DNA of 10,618 bases. It comes from an uncultured Collinsella sp. GTDB taxonomy: Bacteria > Actinomycetota > Coriobacteriia > Coriobacteriales > Coriobacteriaceae. The notes under the pieces were generated by a model that saw only the letters and a list, made by a program, of their open reading frames with translations, was not told where the DNA came from and did not search any database. Location: contig CAUHFS010000061.1 in assembly GCA_959605475.1 (NCBI GenBank), forward strand, positions 1 to 10,618, written 5' to 3'. The translations under genes and the position numbers were made by a program. Below are positions 4,514 through 10,618 of this stretch, piece by piece (the stretch's first letter is position 1; the number at the start of each line of letters is the position of its first letter).

Positions 4514-6661
4514 ATGCCCGACGACCGTAACGACAACAATTCCCAGACTCCCCGGGACCCAAAGATCCCGGGGATGCCCGGAGGCAAGAAGCCCACGCGT
4601 ACGGGCTGGCTGTATTTTATTTTGGCTTGCGCGCTTCTGGGCTACGCCTTCTTTAACATGGGCTCCGGCTTTGCCAATTCCAGCAATACCGTTAAGCTCG
4701 CGACGAGCGAGATGGTGAGCGCCATCAAGCAGGATCGCGTCGAAGATCTGACCTATACGGTTCAAGACGGAAGCGTGACGGGTCATTACTGGAAGACGAA
4801 GAAGGACAAGGGCGATACGAGCGAGCTCAAGAGCTTCTCCTCGACCTATGTCGGCTCCGATTCGCTTGCCGAGCTCATGGCGGAGCATCCCGATACCAAG
4901 TACATCGTCAACACCAACGATCCCGATTTTTGGGGCGACTTGGCGATGAGTGTGCTTCCGACGATCGCCCTTATCGCCATCATGTTCTACTTTATGCGCC
5001 AGATGATGGGCGCCAACAACAGGAACATGCAGTTTGGCAAGACCAACGCCAAGACCAACGAGGCCACACGCCCCAAGGTCAAGTTTGAAGACGTTGCCGG
5101 CGTGGACGAGGCAGTCGAGGAGCTCGAGGAGATCCGTGACTTTTTGAGCGATCCGGATCGCTATCGCAAGCTGGGCGCCAAGATCCCGCGTGGCGTGTTG
5201 CTGGTTGGCCCTCCGGGAACCGGTAAAACGCTGCTGGCCAAGGCCGTTGCCGGCGAGGCGGGCGTGCCGTTCTTTAGCATCTCGGGTTCCGACTTTGTCG
5301 AGATGTTCGTAGGTGTCGGCGCCAGCCGTGTGCGTGACCTCTTTAAGGAGGCCAAGTCCCAGGCCCCGTCGATCATCTTCATCGATGAGATCGATGTCGT
5401 GGGACGTCAGCGCGGAGCTGGCTTGGGCGGCGGTCACGACGAGCGCGAGCAGACGCTCAACCAGCTGCTGGTCGAGATGGACGGCTTTGAGGAAAGCGAG
5501 TCGGTCATCCTGATCGCTGCGACCAACCGTCCTGACATCCTGGATCCGGCATTGCTGCGTCCCGGCCGTTTTGACCGCCAGGTTACGGTCGACCGTCCGG
5601 ATGTGAAGGGCCGCGAGCAGATCTTGCGCGTGCATGCCGAGAACAAGCCGATGGACGAGGACGTTAAGTTTGAGAAGCTCGCCCAGATGACCGTTGGCTT
5701 TACTGGTGCCGATTTGGCGAACCTGCTCAACGAGTCTGCGCTGCTGGCCGCTCGCCGTCATCGTTCCGTGATCTCGATGGACGAGGTCGAGGAGTCGATG
5801 GAGCGCGTGATTGCCGGACCGCAACGCAAGGGTCGCGTGATGACCGAGGCCGAGCGCACCACGATTGCCTACCACGAGAGCGGTCACGCTTTGGTGGGCC
5901 ACATCCTGGAGCACTCCGATCCGGTTCATAAGATCTCGATCGTCAGCCGCGGTCAGGCCCTGGGCTACACGCTGCAGCTTCCGCAGGAGGACCACTTCCT
6001 CAAGACCAAGAACGAGATGCTCGACGAGCTTGCCGTGTTCTTGGGCGGTCGCGTTGCCGAGGAGCTCATGTGCGATGACATCACGTCGGGCGCGAGCAAC
6101 GACCTGGAGCGTGCGACCAAGATGGCGCGCGAGATGGTTACGCGTCTGGGCATGAGCGAGGAGCTGGGTACGCAAGTGTTTGGCGAGGCGCAGCATCAGG
6201 TGTTCCTCGGTCGCGATTACGCCGATCACCAGGATTATTCCGAGGAGACGGCACGCCGCATCGACATCGAGGTCCAGCGCATTATGCGTGAGGCCCATCG
6301 TCGTGCGGTCGAGATCCTGGACGCCCGTCGCGATCAGCTCGATCTGATGGCGAAGGTGCTGCTTGAGCGCGAGACCGTCGAAGGCGACGCCGTGAACGCC
6401 CTGCTCGACAACGAGTGGGATGCGTACCTTGAGCGCGAGGGCGATATCCTGGCGGCCAAGGAGGAGCGCAATGCCAAGGCGGCCGGCATGCCGACCAAGA
6501 AGCGCGCGCCTCGTATGAGCGAGGAGGAGCTGGCGGCTGATGCCGCGGCCTTTGCGCAGGCGGCCATGCAGGAGGATGCCGAAGCCGCATCCGATGGTGC
6601 TGACGATGACCATGCCGTCGCCGATGCCGATGCCGATGCCGACACCGACGCCGACAAATAG
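4514..6661 (+). CDS. ftsH: ATP-dependent zinc metalloprotease FtsH, 715 aa
   Basis: FtsH is a membrane-anchored hexameric AAA+ protease that removes misassembled membrane proteins and unstable regulators. Two TM segments (about 31-49 and 143-163) flank an external domain. The AAA+ module has Walker A GPPGTGKT (232-239), Walker B IIFIDE (287-292) and the second region of homology ending in RPGRFDR (349-355, arginine fingers R352 and R355). The zinc site is HESGH (454-458; HEAGH in most relatives) with the third ligand D530 in SNDLERAT. The tail from about residue 685 is very acidic, ending in repeated Ala-Asp pairs. GGAGG (4497-4501) inside hpt, 12 bases before the ATG, supports the start and coupling to hpt. 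The first 27 residues are Pro/Gly-rich and cytoplasmic. A terminator follows at 6673. Confidence 0.98.
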   Translation: MPDDRNDNNSQTPRDPKIPGMPGGKKPTRTGWLYFILACALLGYAFFNMGSGFANSSNTVKLATSEMVSAIKQDRVEDLTYTVQDGSVTGHYWKTKKDKGDTSELKSFSSTYVGSDSLAELMAEHPDTKYIVNTNDPDFWGDLAMSVLPTIALIAIMFYFMRQMMGANNRNMQFGKTNAKTNEATRPKVKFEDVAGVDEAVEELEEIRDFLSDPDRYRKLGAKIPRGVLLVGPPGTGKTLLAKAVAGEAGVPFFSISGSDFVEMFVGVGASRVRDLFKEAKSQAPSIIFIDEIDVVGRQRGAGLGGGHDEREQTLNQLLVEMDGFEESESVILIAATNRPDILDPALLRPGRFDRQVTVDRPDVKGREQILRVHAENKPMDEDVKFEKLAQMTVGFTGADLANLLNESALLAARRHRSVISMDEVEESMERVIAGPQRKGRVMTEAERTTIAYHESGHALVGHILEHSDPVHKISIVSRGQALGYTLQLPQEDHFLKTKNEMLDELAVFLGGRVAEELMCDDITSGASNDLERATKMAREMVTRLGMSEELGTQVFGEAQHQVFLGRDYADHQDYSEETARRIDIEVQRIMREAHRRAVEILDARRDQLDLMAKVLLERETVEGDAVNALLDNEWDAYLEREGDILAAKEERNAKAAGMPTKKRAPRMSEEELAADAAAFAQAAMQEDAEAASDGADDDHAVADADADADTDADK
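4549..4574 (+). other. Perfect 9-bp inverted repeat inside the start of ftsH
   Basis: TCCCCGGGA (4549-4557... arm start 4549) pairs with TCCCGGGGA (4566-4574) around an 8-nt loop, CCCAAAGA. It spans codons 12-21 of ftsH, about 35 bases after the ATG. A stem this GC-rich could slow ribosomes or affect mRNA stability. No T tract follows, so it is not a terminator. Confidence 0.4.
6620..6655 (+). repeat. Tandem 6-bp repeat in the ftsH 3' end
   Basis: Six head-to-tail hexamers, GCCGAT three times then GCCGAC, ACCGAC and GCCGAC, encode Ala-Asp pairs (one Thr-Asp) just before Lys and the stop. Changes in copy number would keep the reading frame and only lengthen or shorten the acidic tail. Confidence 0.85.
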
Positions 6662-6672
6662 TCTTTGCGGCG

Positions 6673-6706
6673 AAAGCCTCCGCGGGGAAGCCTGCGGAGG
6701 CTTTTT
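6673..6706 (+). terminator. Rho-independent terminator of hpt-ftsH
   Basis: AAAGCCTCCGC (6673-6683) pairs with GCGGAGGCTTT (6694-6704) around a 10-nt loop, and the T run 6702-6706 follows the GC part. It begins 11 bp after the ftsH stop. Confidence 0.93.
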
Positions 6707-6710
6707 CTTC

Positions 6711-6770
6711 GTTGATTGGGGACAGACTTAAATGAGCGTTTTCACGCATTTAAGTCTGTCCCCAATCAAC
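6711..6770. repeat. Perfect 24-bp inverted repeat, REP/MITE-like element
   Basis: The arms 6711-6734 and 6747-6770 are exact reverse complements (24 of 24) around a 12-nt centre, AGCGTTTTCACG. Each arm contains the core GGGGACAGAC (6717-6726) or its complement GTCTGTCCCC. The element follows directly on the T-rich tail of the ftsH terminator and ends 60 bp before the aminotransferase start. It has no T tract, so it is not itself a standard terminator. Cores of the GGGGACAGAC type are, from memory, found in dispersed palindromes near REP-associated tyrosine transposases (RayT) of several phyla. No transposase and no target-site duplication are visible here. An ATG inside it (6732) is in frame with the aminotransferase but is not the likely start. 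Confidence 0.8.
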
Positions 6771-6800
6771 ATTGCTGCGGCGCTTTGCCCGACTAAAGCG

Positions 6801-6806
6801 TACAAT
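6801..6806 (+). promoter_or_regulatory. Putative -10 box for the aminotransferase gene
   Basis: TACAAT lies 24 bp before the ATG at 6831 in the context GCGTACAAT, the same nine bases as at 8135-8143. No -35 hexamer at standard spacing is visible. The 24-bp inverted repeat ends 30 bp upstream, where upstream promoter contacts would fall. Confidence 0.45.
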
Positions 6807-6830
6807 ACCGCCTATGCGAAAGGGGAACAG

Positions 6831-8021
6831 ATGATCAACGAAACTATGTATGCTCGCGGCGCGGAAAGCTCCATCATCCGTGAGATCTTTAGCTATGGCC
6901 TTGAGCGCAAGGCACAGATCGGTGCAGAGAACGTATTCGACTTCTCGCTGGGCAACCCGAGTGTTCCGGCGCCCGCTGCTGTGGCTGAGTCCATTAAGAA
7001 GGCCTTGGAGCTGCCGAGCGACCAGCTGCATGGATACACGCCTGCGCCGGGTCTGCCGCAATGTCGAGCAGCCGTCGCCGACTCGCTCAACCGTCGCTTT
7101 GGCACGAGCTATGAGGGCAAGGATGTCTTTATGACCGTGGGCGCGGCGGCTTCGCTCACCTGCACGCTCAATGCCGTTACGAACCCGGGTGACGAGGTCA
7201 TTGTTATCGCCCCGTACTTTCCGGAGTATCGCGTTTGGATTGAGAAGGCCGGCTGTACGTGTGTCGAGGCGCTCGCCGATGAAGATACGTTCCAGCTGAG
7301 CGTGAGTAACGTGCTCAAGGCGATTACTGATAAGACGGCTGCCGTCATCATCGACTCGCCCAACAATCCGACCGGTGCCGTATATACACGCGACACGCTG
7401 ACGCGACTGGCCAATGTTCTGCGCGAGGCCAGCGCTCAGCGTGATCCCGAGAATCCGATTATGCTCATCTCTGATGAGCCGTACCGCGAGATCGTGTACG
7501 GTGCCGAGGTGGCTTGGGTGCCCTCGATCTACGAGAACACCGTGGTGTGCTACTCGTATTCTAAGTCGCTGTCGCTGCCTGGTGAGCGCGTGGGCTGGAT
7601 TTTGGTCCCCAATACGAATCCTCAGGCAGCTCGTCTAATGCCCGCCGTTGCCGGTGCCGCCCGTACGCTGGGCTTCGTGTGCGCTCCGGCGCTCTTCCAG
7701 CGCGTGATTATTGATTGCATCGATGAGCCGAGTGACGTTGAGGCCTATGCGCGCAACCGCACCGCGCTTACCGATGCACTGGCGGAGTACGGCTACACCT
7801 ATGTTGAGCCGGATGGTGCATTCTACCTGTGGGTGAAGGCGCTGGAGCCCGATGCGAACGCTTTCTGCGAGCGCGCGAAGAAGTATGAGCTGCTCGCGGT
7901 GCCTTCGGATAGCTTTGGCATGCCGGGCTGGTTCCGCCTTGGCTACTGTGTGAGCTACGAGACCATCGTCAATTCGTTGCCTGCCTGGAAGCAACTGGCC
8001 GACGAATATCGTCGAAAGTAA
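6831..8021 (+). CDS. PLP-dependent class I aminotransferase, 396 aa
   Basis: This is a fold-type I aminotransferase (aspartate aminotransferase superfamily, cytoplasmic, pyridoxal phosphate cofactor). Visible landmarks are SLGNPS (39-44), GYTPAPGLP (68-76), SPNNPTG (176-182, PLP-contacting N179), SDEPY (214-218, D215 for the PLP nitrogen and Y218), the Schiff-base lysine K245 in SYSKSLSLPGERVGW, and R369 in WFRLGY, which binds the substrate carboxylate. All catalytic residues are intact and the length is normal. The start at 6831 is preferred because AAAGGGG (6819-6825) lies five bases upstream and the family alignment starts here. Reading from 6732 would add 33 residues encoded partly by the inverted repeat. 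The amino donor and acceptor cannot be read from sequence. It appears to be transcribed alone. Confidence 0.93.
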   Translation: MINETMYARGAESSIIREIFSYGLERKAQIGAENVFDFSLGNPSVPAPAAVAESIKKALELPSDQLHGYTPAPGLPQCRAAVADSLNRRFGTSYEGKDVFMTVGAAASLTCTLNAVTNPGDEVIVIAPYFPEYRVWIEKAGCTCVEALADEDTFQLSVSNVLKAITDKTAAVIIDSPNNPTGAVYTRDTLTRLANVLREASAQRDPENPIMLISDEPYREIVYGAEVAWVPSIYENTVVCYSYSKSLSLPGERVGWILVPNTNPQAARLMPAVAGAARTLGFVCAPALFQRVIIDCIDEPSDVEAYARNRTALTDALAEYGYTYVEPDGAFYLWVKALEPDANAFCERAKKYELLAVPSDSFGMPGWFRLGYCVSYETIVNSLPAWKQLADEYRRK

Positions 8022-8032
8022 AGCGCTCTGCT

Positions 8033-8038
8033 TACAAT
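8033..8038 (+). promoter_or_regulatory. TACAAT box just after the aminotransferase stop
   Basis: TACAAT begins 12 bp after the stop codon, 12 bp before the hairpin at 8050. If used, transcription would start about where the hairpin begins. It may instead be a chance match, since the php gene has a nearer copy at 8138. Confidence 0.25.
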
Positions 8039-8049
8039 GTTTTACGTGA

Positions 8050-8080
8050 AACGGGGTTTGGTGCTAAGCCAGACCCCGTT
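8050..8080 (+). terminator. Hairpin after the aminotransferase gene, probable terminator
   Basis: AACGGGGTTTGG (8050-8061) pairs with CCAGACCCCGTT (8069-8080), 12 pairs with one G-T, around the loop TGCTAAG. The downstream T content is poor (GTTGTCTATG), so termination may be partial. It lies 28 bp after the stop codon. Confidence 0.6.
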
Positions 8081-8108
8081 GTCTATGCCGTTGTGTGATT
8101 GGGATGAA

Positions 8109-8143
8109 GCAGTTTTACGACTGCCGAAGGCTATGCGTACAAT
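8109..8143 (+). promoter_or_regulatory. Putative php promoter with a small inverted repeat
   Basis: TACAAT (8138-8143) lies 37 bp before the php ATG. The short inverted repeat GCAGT-TTTACG-ACTGC (8109-8124) covers the place expected for the -35 box, so it could be an operator. A weak -35-like TTACGA sits at 8116-8121 with 16-bp spacing. Confidence 0.4.
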
Positions 8144-8180
8144 GAATATACGCGACGGCCATGCCGGATAAGGAGACCCG

Positions 8181-9002
8181 ATGCCCTACCTTCTTTCTTG
8201 TGACATTCATACCCATACGATGTTTTCTGCGCATGCATATTCGACCATTGAGGAGAATGTGTACTGGGCGGCAGAGCGCGGCCTGCAGGTACTCGGATCT
8301 GCCGATCACCTGAGCTCTATGGTTTCGGCTTGTCCCGATGACCTGCGCAGTTACCAGTTCTTTATCAACCAGGATATCTGGCCGCGCATATGGAGCGGCG
8401 TGCTAGTGCTGCGTGGTGCCGAGGCCGATATCGTTTCGATGGACGGAAGCCTGTTTGGCGAGGACACTCCTGTCACGCTCGATATCGCCGGCGATTCGTA
8501 CAGCCGTCAGCATTCACTGTTCGATTTGGTTACGCGTAATTTGGATTATTTGGTTGCAAGCGTGCATAATCCGCAGATTGCTGAGGGTGCGACGCTGACC
8601 CAAACGACCGAGATGTATATCAATGCCTTGGAACATCCCAAGGTGTTCATGCTGGGCCACGCGGGTCGCTCGGGCGTGCCGTTCGATATCGACGAGGTGC
8701 TGTTGGCGGCTAAGGCCAAGCACAAGATTATCGAGATCAACAACCATAGTCTTGAACACGGTGTCGACACTGAGCATTGGGCTGTATGCCGCAAGATCGC
8801 CGAGCGCTGCGCCGAGCTGGGCGTGGGTATTGGCGTGTCGACCGATGCCCACATTGGCATGGCCATTGGCAAGCTCGATCACGCACGCAAGATGCTCGAC
8901 GAGATTCATTTCCCGCTGGACCTGATCGTGACGCGCGACCGCGAGACGCTGCTGCGCGAGATGGCGGCAGCCGGCGTGTGCGACCTGCGCAAAAGTATGT
9001 AA
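8181..9002 (+). CDS. ycdX: PHP-domain phosphatase/hydrolase, YcdX type, 273 aa
   Basis: PHP-domain enzymes of the YcdX type hold a three-metal (usually Zn) centre and hydrolyse phosphoester bonds; the physiological substrate is unknown. All nine ligand positions expected from E. coli YcdX can be placed: H10 and H12 in DIHTHT, H18 in HAYST, H43 in SADH, E81 in RGAEADI, H129 in SVHNP, H160 in LGHAG, and D222 and H224 in STDAH. FINQDIWPR (61-69) and EINNHS (185-190) also match that family. About 20 extra residues lie between the E81 and H129 blocks (roughly 90-115). AAGGAG (8170-8175), five bases before the ATG, sets the start. It stands alone between two hairpins. Histidinol phosphatase is the main alternative, but the YcdX blocks fit better. 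Confidence 0.9.
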   Translation: MPYLLSCDIHTHTMFSAHAYSTIEENVYWAAERGLQVLGSADHLSSMVSACPDDLRSYQFFINQDIWPRIWSGVLVLRGAEADIVSMDGSLFGEDTPVTLDIAGDSYSRQHSLFDLVTRNLDYLVASVHNPQIAEGATLTQTTEMYINALEHPKVFMLGHAGRSGVPFDIDEVLLAAKAKHKIIEINNHSLEHGVDTEHWAVCRKIAERCAELGVGIGVSTDAHIGMAIGKLDHARKMLDEIHFPLDLIVTRDRETLLREMAAAGVCDLRKSM

Positions 9003-9021
9003 CGGGGCATATATACCAACG

Positions 9022-9057
9022 AAGGGGGGCGGTCCAGACGGGCCACCCCCCTTTTTT
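9022..9057 (+). terminator. Rho-independent terminator of the php gene
   Basis: GGGGGG (9024-9029) and CCCCCC (9046-9051) enclose a further GGTCC/GGGCC stem after one C-A mismatch, with the loop AGAC (9036-9039). TTTTTT follows (9052-9057). It starts 20 bp after the php stop. For the convergent rlmD transcript the same hairpin lies 20 bp past its stop but is followed by only CTTC, so it should work poorly that way. Confidence 0.92.
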
Positions 9058-9071
9058 CTTGTACTGGTAGA

Positions 9072-10496
9072 TTATCGGCGCTCGAGGACCGCTACGGTTT
9101 CGGTGTGGTCGGTATGGGGGAACATATCGACTGGCGTGATCTTGAGCAGGCGATAGCCTCCATCGAGGAGCTGGTGCAGGTCACGCTCCTGGGTCACGGG
9201 GTTGCAGCTGATATAGGTGATGCGGCGCGGCTTAAGCGCGCAGGCGGCTTCGAGAAACTCGGGGGTGGAGCCGGCGCGCGGCGGGTCGATGGAGAGGACG
9301 TCGACGCGCTCGTTGTTGTCGGCGGCATCCAGGATATAGTCGGTTGCATCGTCGGCCATAAACCAGGCACTGCGGGTGAGGCCGTTGAGCTCGGCATTGC
9401 GGCGTGCGTCGGCAATACCCGCCGGGTTTCGCTCCACGCCAAGCAGCATGATACCGATACCCTTGTCCTGGGCGGCCTTGGCTGCGCAAAGACCGATGGT
9501 ACCGCTGCCGCAGTAGGCATCCATAAGCACGTCGCCCTGACGCAGGTCCATGCCGTCGATGGCGAGCTGGTAGAGCAGCTCGGTTTGCTGCGGATTGGTC
9601 TGATAGAACGCGGTGGGGGAGATATCGAACTCGCAGCCGAGCAGCTGGTCGCGCATGCATTCGGCACCATAGACGATACGAGTCTCCTCACCCAAGATGG
9701 CATTGCCGGGGCGACCGTTGATGTTCTGAGCAACGGTGACGATATGCGGATCGAGTGCGGCGACAGCCTCAAAGAACTCCTGCGCATGCGGCAGGTCGCG
9801 CTGAGCGGTCACGAGGGTGACCATAATCTGGTCGGTGCGCCAGCCGCAGCGAACGACGGCATAGCGAAGCAGCCCCAGATGCTTGTCTTCGTTAAAGGCG
9901 GGAATATGCAGACGTTCGGCCTCGCGAGCGATGCCGTTGAGAATCTGACGAGCGCCCGGCGCCTCGACAGGGCATTCAGGAACAGCAACGATTCTGTGTG
10001 TCCCACGTTCAAAAAAGCCGCAGCGGACAGCGCCCTCTTTGCCGGGAGCAAACGGAGTGGCAGCCTTATGACGAAAACCACGCGGCGCAGGATACTTGCC
10101 CGGGTCACCCAAGGTGACACCCATACCACGAATAGGATCGACGGCAATACCCTCACGCTCGCAAAGCGAGGCAAAAAGCTCCTCCATAGCAGCCTGCTTG
10201 GCCGCCAACTGCTTCTTATAAGGACGATTGAGCGCCGTGCACCCACCGCAAGCTTTCATGATCGAACAGGGAGACTTGGGGTCCACAACCTTACGCGCAG
10301 ACGAAACCGGATCTTTATGCGAGCGCTTGGAGCGAGTCTGAGATGCCTTATCCTCGCTCCGACGAGAACTGGGGCGCTTGGCCTTAGCCTTGCCCTTGGC
10401 CGACTTGGATTTCTTAGAAGATTTTTTCTCCTCCGGCCCCTCAGCCGCCTCAATCAAAGCACGACGAGCCTTACGCTCCGCACGAGATTCTGCCAT
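9072..10496 (-). CDS. rlmD: 23S rRNA (uracil-5)-methyltransferase, RlmD/TrmA family, 474 aa
   Basis: Enzymes of this family use S-adenosylmethionine to methylate C5 of a uracil in rRNA (RlmC, RlmD, RlmCD) or tRNA (TrmA). The iron-sulphur ligands are C77, C83 and C86 (CSIMKACGGC) and C175 (PECPV), as in RlmD. The methyltransferase domain has FYQTNPQQTE (297-306), SAM motif DAYCGSGTIGL (326-336), DPPRAG (404-409), catalytic Cys C431 in ISCNPVTQ, and the C-terminal general base E466 in HTDHTETVAVL. TrmA lacks the iron-sulphur cluster, so RlmD or dual RlmCD is preferred; which uracil is methylated is not decidable. The TRAM domain usually found at the N-terminus is absent: residues 1-70 are a Lys/Arg/Ser/Ala-rich, likely disordered tail. 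The ribosome site is modest (GGGG about nine bases upstream). The right edge of the gene is AT-rich. Confidence 0.92.
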   Translation of the reverse strand: MAESRAERKARRALIEAAEGPEEKKSSKKSKSAKGKAKAKRPSSRRSEDKASQTRSKRSHKDPVSSARKVVDPKSPCSIMKACGGCTALNRPYKKQLAAKQAAMEELFASLCEREGIAVDPIRGMGVTLGDPGKYPAPRGFRHKAATPFAPGKEGAVRCGFFERGTHRIVAVPECPVEAPGARQILNGIAREAERLHIPAFNEDKHLGLLRYAVVRCGWRTDQIMVTLVTAQRDLPHAQEFFEAVAALDPHIVTVAQNINGRPGNAILGEETRIVYGAECMRDQLLGCEFDISPTAFYQTNPQQTELLYQLAIDGMDLRQGDVLMDAYCGSGTIGLCAAKAAQDKGIGIMLLGVERNPAGIADARRNAELNGLTRSAWFMADDATDYILDAADNNERVDVLSIDPPRAGSTPEFLEAACALKPRRITYISCNPVTQERDLHQLLDGGYRLLKITPVDMFPHTDHTETVAVLERR

Positions 10497-10535
10497 GAAT
10501 TAACCCCACTAATGTATAAATTGAAAGCTGCAAGC

Positions 10536-10541
10536 ATTGTA
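10536..10541 (-). promoter_or_regulatory. Putative -10 box for rlmD
   Basis: The minus strand reads TACAAT here, 39 bp before the rlmD ATG, the same distance as for the tail-anchored gene. No clear -35 is visible at 16-18 bp. Confidence 0.45.
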
Positions 10542-10580
10542 CCGTTCCAAGTTAAAGGACGATATACAAGCGGCCATTTC

Positions 10581-10618
10581 ATGACAGTGATAAGTTCAAC
10601 GAAGGTTGCCCGCCGGGT
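10581..10618 (+). CDS. Possible 5' end of a divergent plus-strand gene (partial)
   Basis: An ATG at 10581 opens a frame that runs off the window after 12 codons (MTVISSTKVARR). The frame is also open upstream to another ATG at 10512. Neither start has a well-placed ribosome site: AAAGGA (10554-10559) is 21 bases before 10581. The 10505-10570 stretch looks like promoter DNA, so a divergent gene starting here is plausible. No function can be given from so little. Confidence 0.25.
   Translation, partial: MTVISSTKVARR

Noticed and set aside
4388..6613. A 741-codon open frame antisense to hpt/ftsH
   Set aside because: It is the mirror of ftsH codon bias (G/C in third positions keeps the opposite frame open). 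It has no recognisable domain and lies wholly over well-conserved genes.
6732..6830. An N-terminal extension of the aminotransferase from the ATG inside the inverted repeat
   Set aside because: No ribosome site precedes 6732, the extra 33 residues come partly from the repeat, and 6831 has a well-placed AAAGGGG.

Overview
The window looks like chromosomal DNA of a high-GC anaerobic actinobacterium of the class Coriobacteriia, most likely Collinsella or a close relative. That is an inference from codon use (strong G/C third positions), from the look of the proteins and from the tilS-hpt-ftsH order. No rRNA, tRNA, phage, integrase, CRISPR or transposase gene is visible. I find eight well-supported genes, one partial candidate at the right edge, and many hairpins and promoter-like sites between them.

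Layout. Positions 1-62 hold the end of an unidentified transcript, closed by a textbook terminator (69-97). A small tail-anchored membrane protein of unknown function lies on the minus strand (165-629). It faces away from a small heat-shock protein gene (906-1337, plus). The 276 bp between them are AT-rich and full of repeats and palindromes, which suggests regulation. A symmetric convergent terminator (1364-1411) separates hsp20 from a YycJ/WalJ-type metallo-beta-lactamase-fold nuclease gene (1420-2229, minus). That gene in turn diverges, across only 48 bp, from tilS (2278-3816). Downstream come hpt (3964-4512) and ftsH (4514-6661), which are translationally close-coupled (1 bp apart). tilS is separated from hpt by a 147 bp gap carrying a palindrome and a promoter-like site, so hpt-ftsH probably has its own promoter. 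After the ftsH terminator (6673-6706) sits a perfect 24-bp inverted repeat (6711-6770), a REP/MITE-like element. A class I PLP-dependent aminotransferase (6831-8021) and a YcdX-type PHP phosphatase (8181-9002) follow on the plus strand. A terminator at 9022-9057 then meets the convergent rlmD/trmA-family rRNA methyltransferase gene (9072-10496, minus).

How the genes fit together. Most of the content is core housekeeping: tRNA-Ile2 lysidine synthesis (TilS), purine salvage (Hpt), membrane protein quality control (FtsH), chaperone holdase (Hsp20), rRNA methylation (RlmD) and probably DNA repair (YycJ). tilS-hpt-ftsH is a widely conserved neighbourhood in Gram-positive bacteria. The aminotransferase and PHP phosphatase appear to be separate transcription units whose substrates cannot be read from sequence.

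I do not see a convincing new biological system. The best leads are the 24-bp inverted repeat after ftsH, the repeat-rich divergent control region between the tail-anchored protein and hsp20, the palindrome at the hpt promoter, and an RlmD whose usual TRAM domain is replaced by a basic low-complexity tail. The hexamer TACAAT recurs 24-39 bp upstream of five gene starts and is probably the local -10 box.
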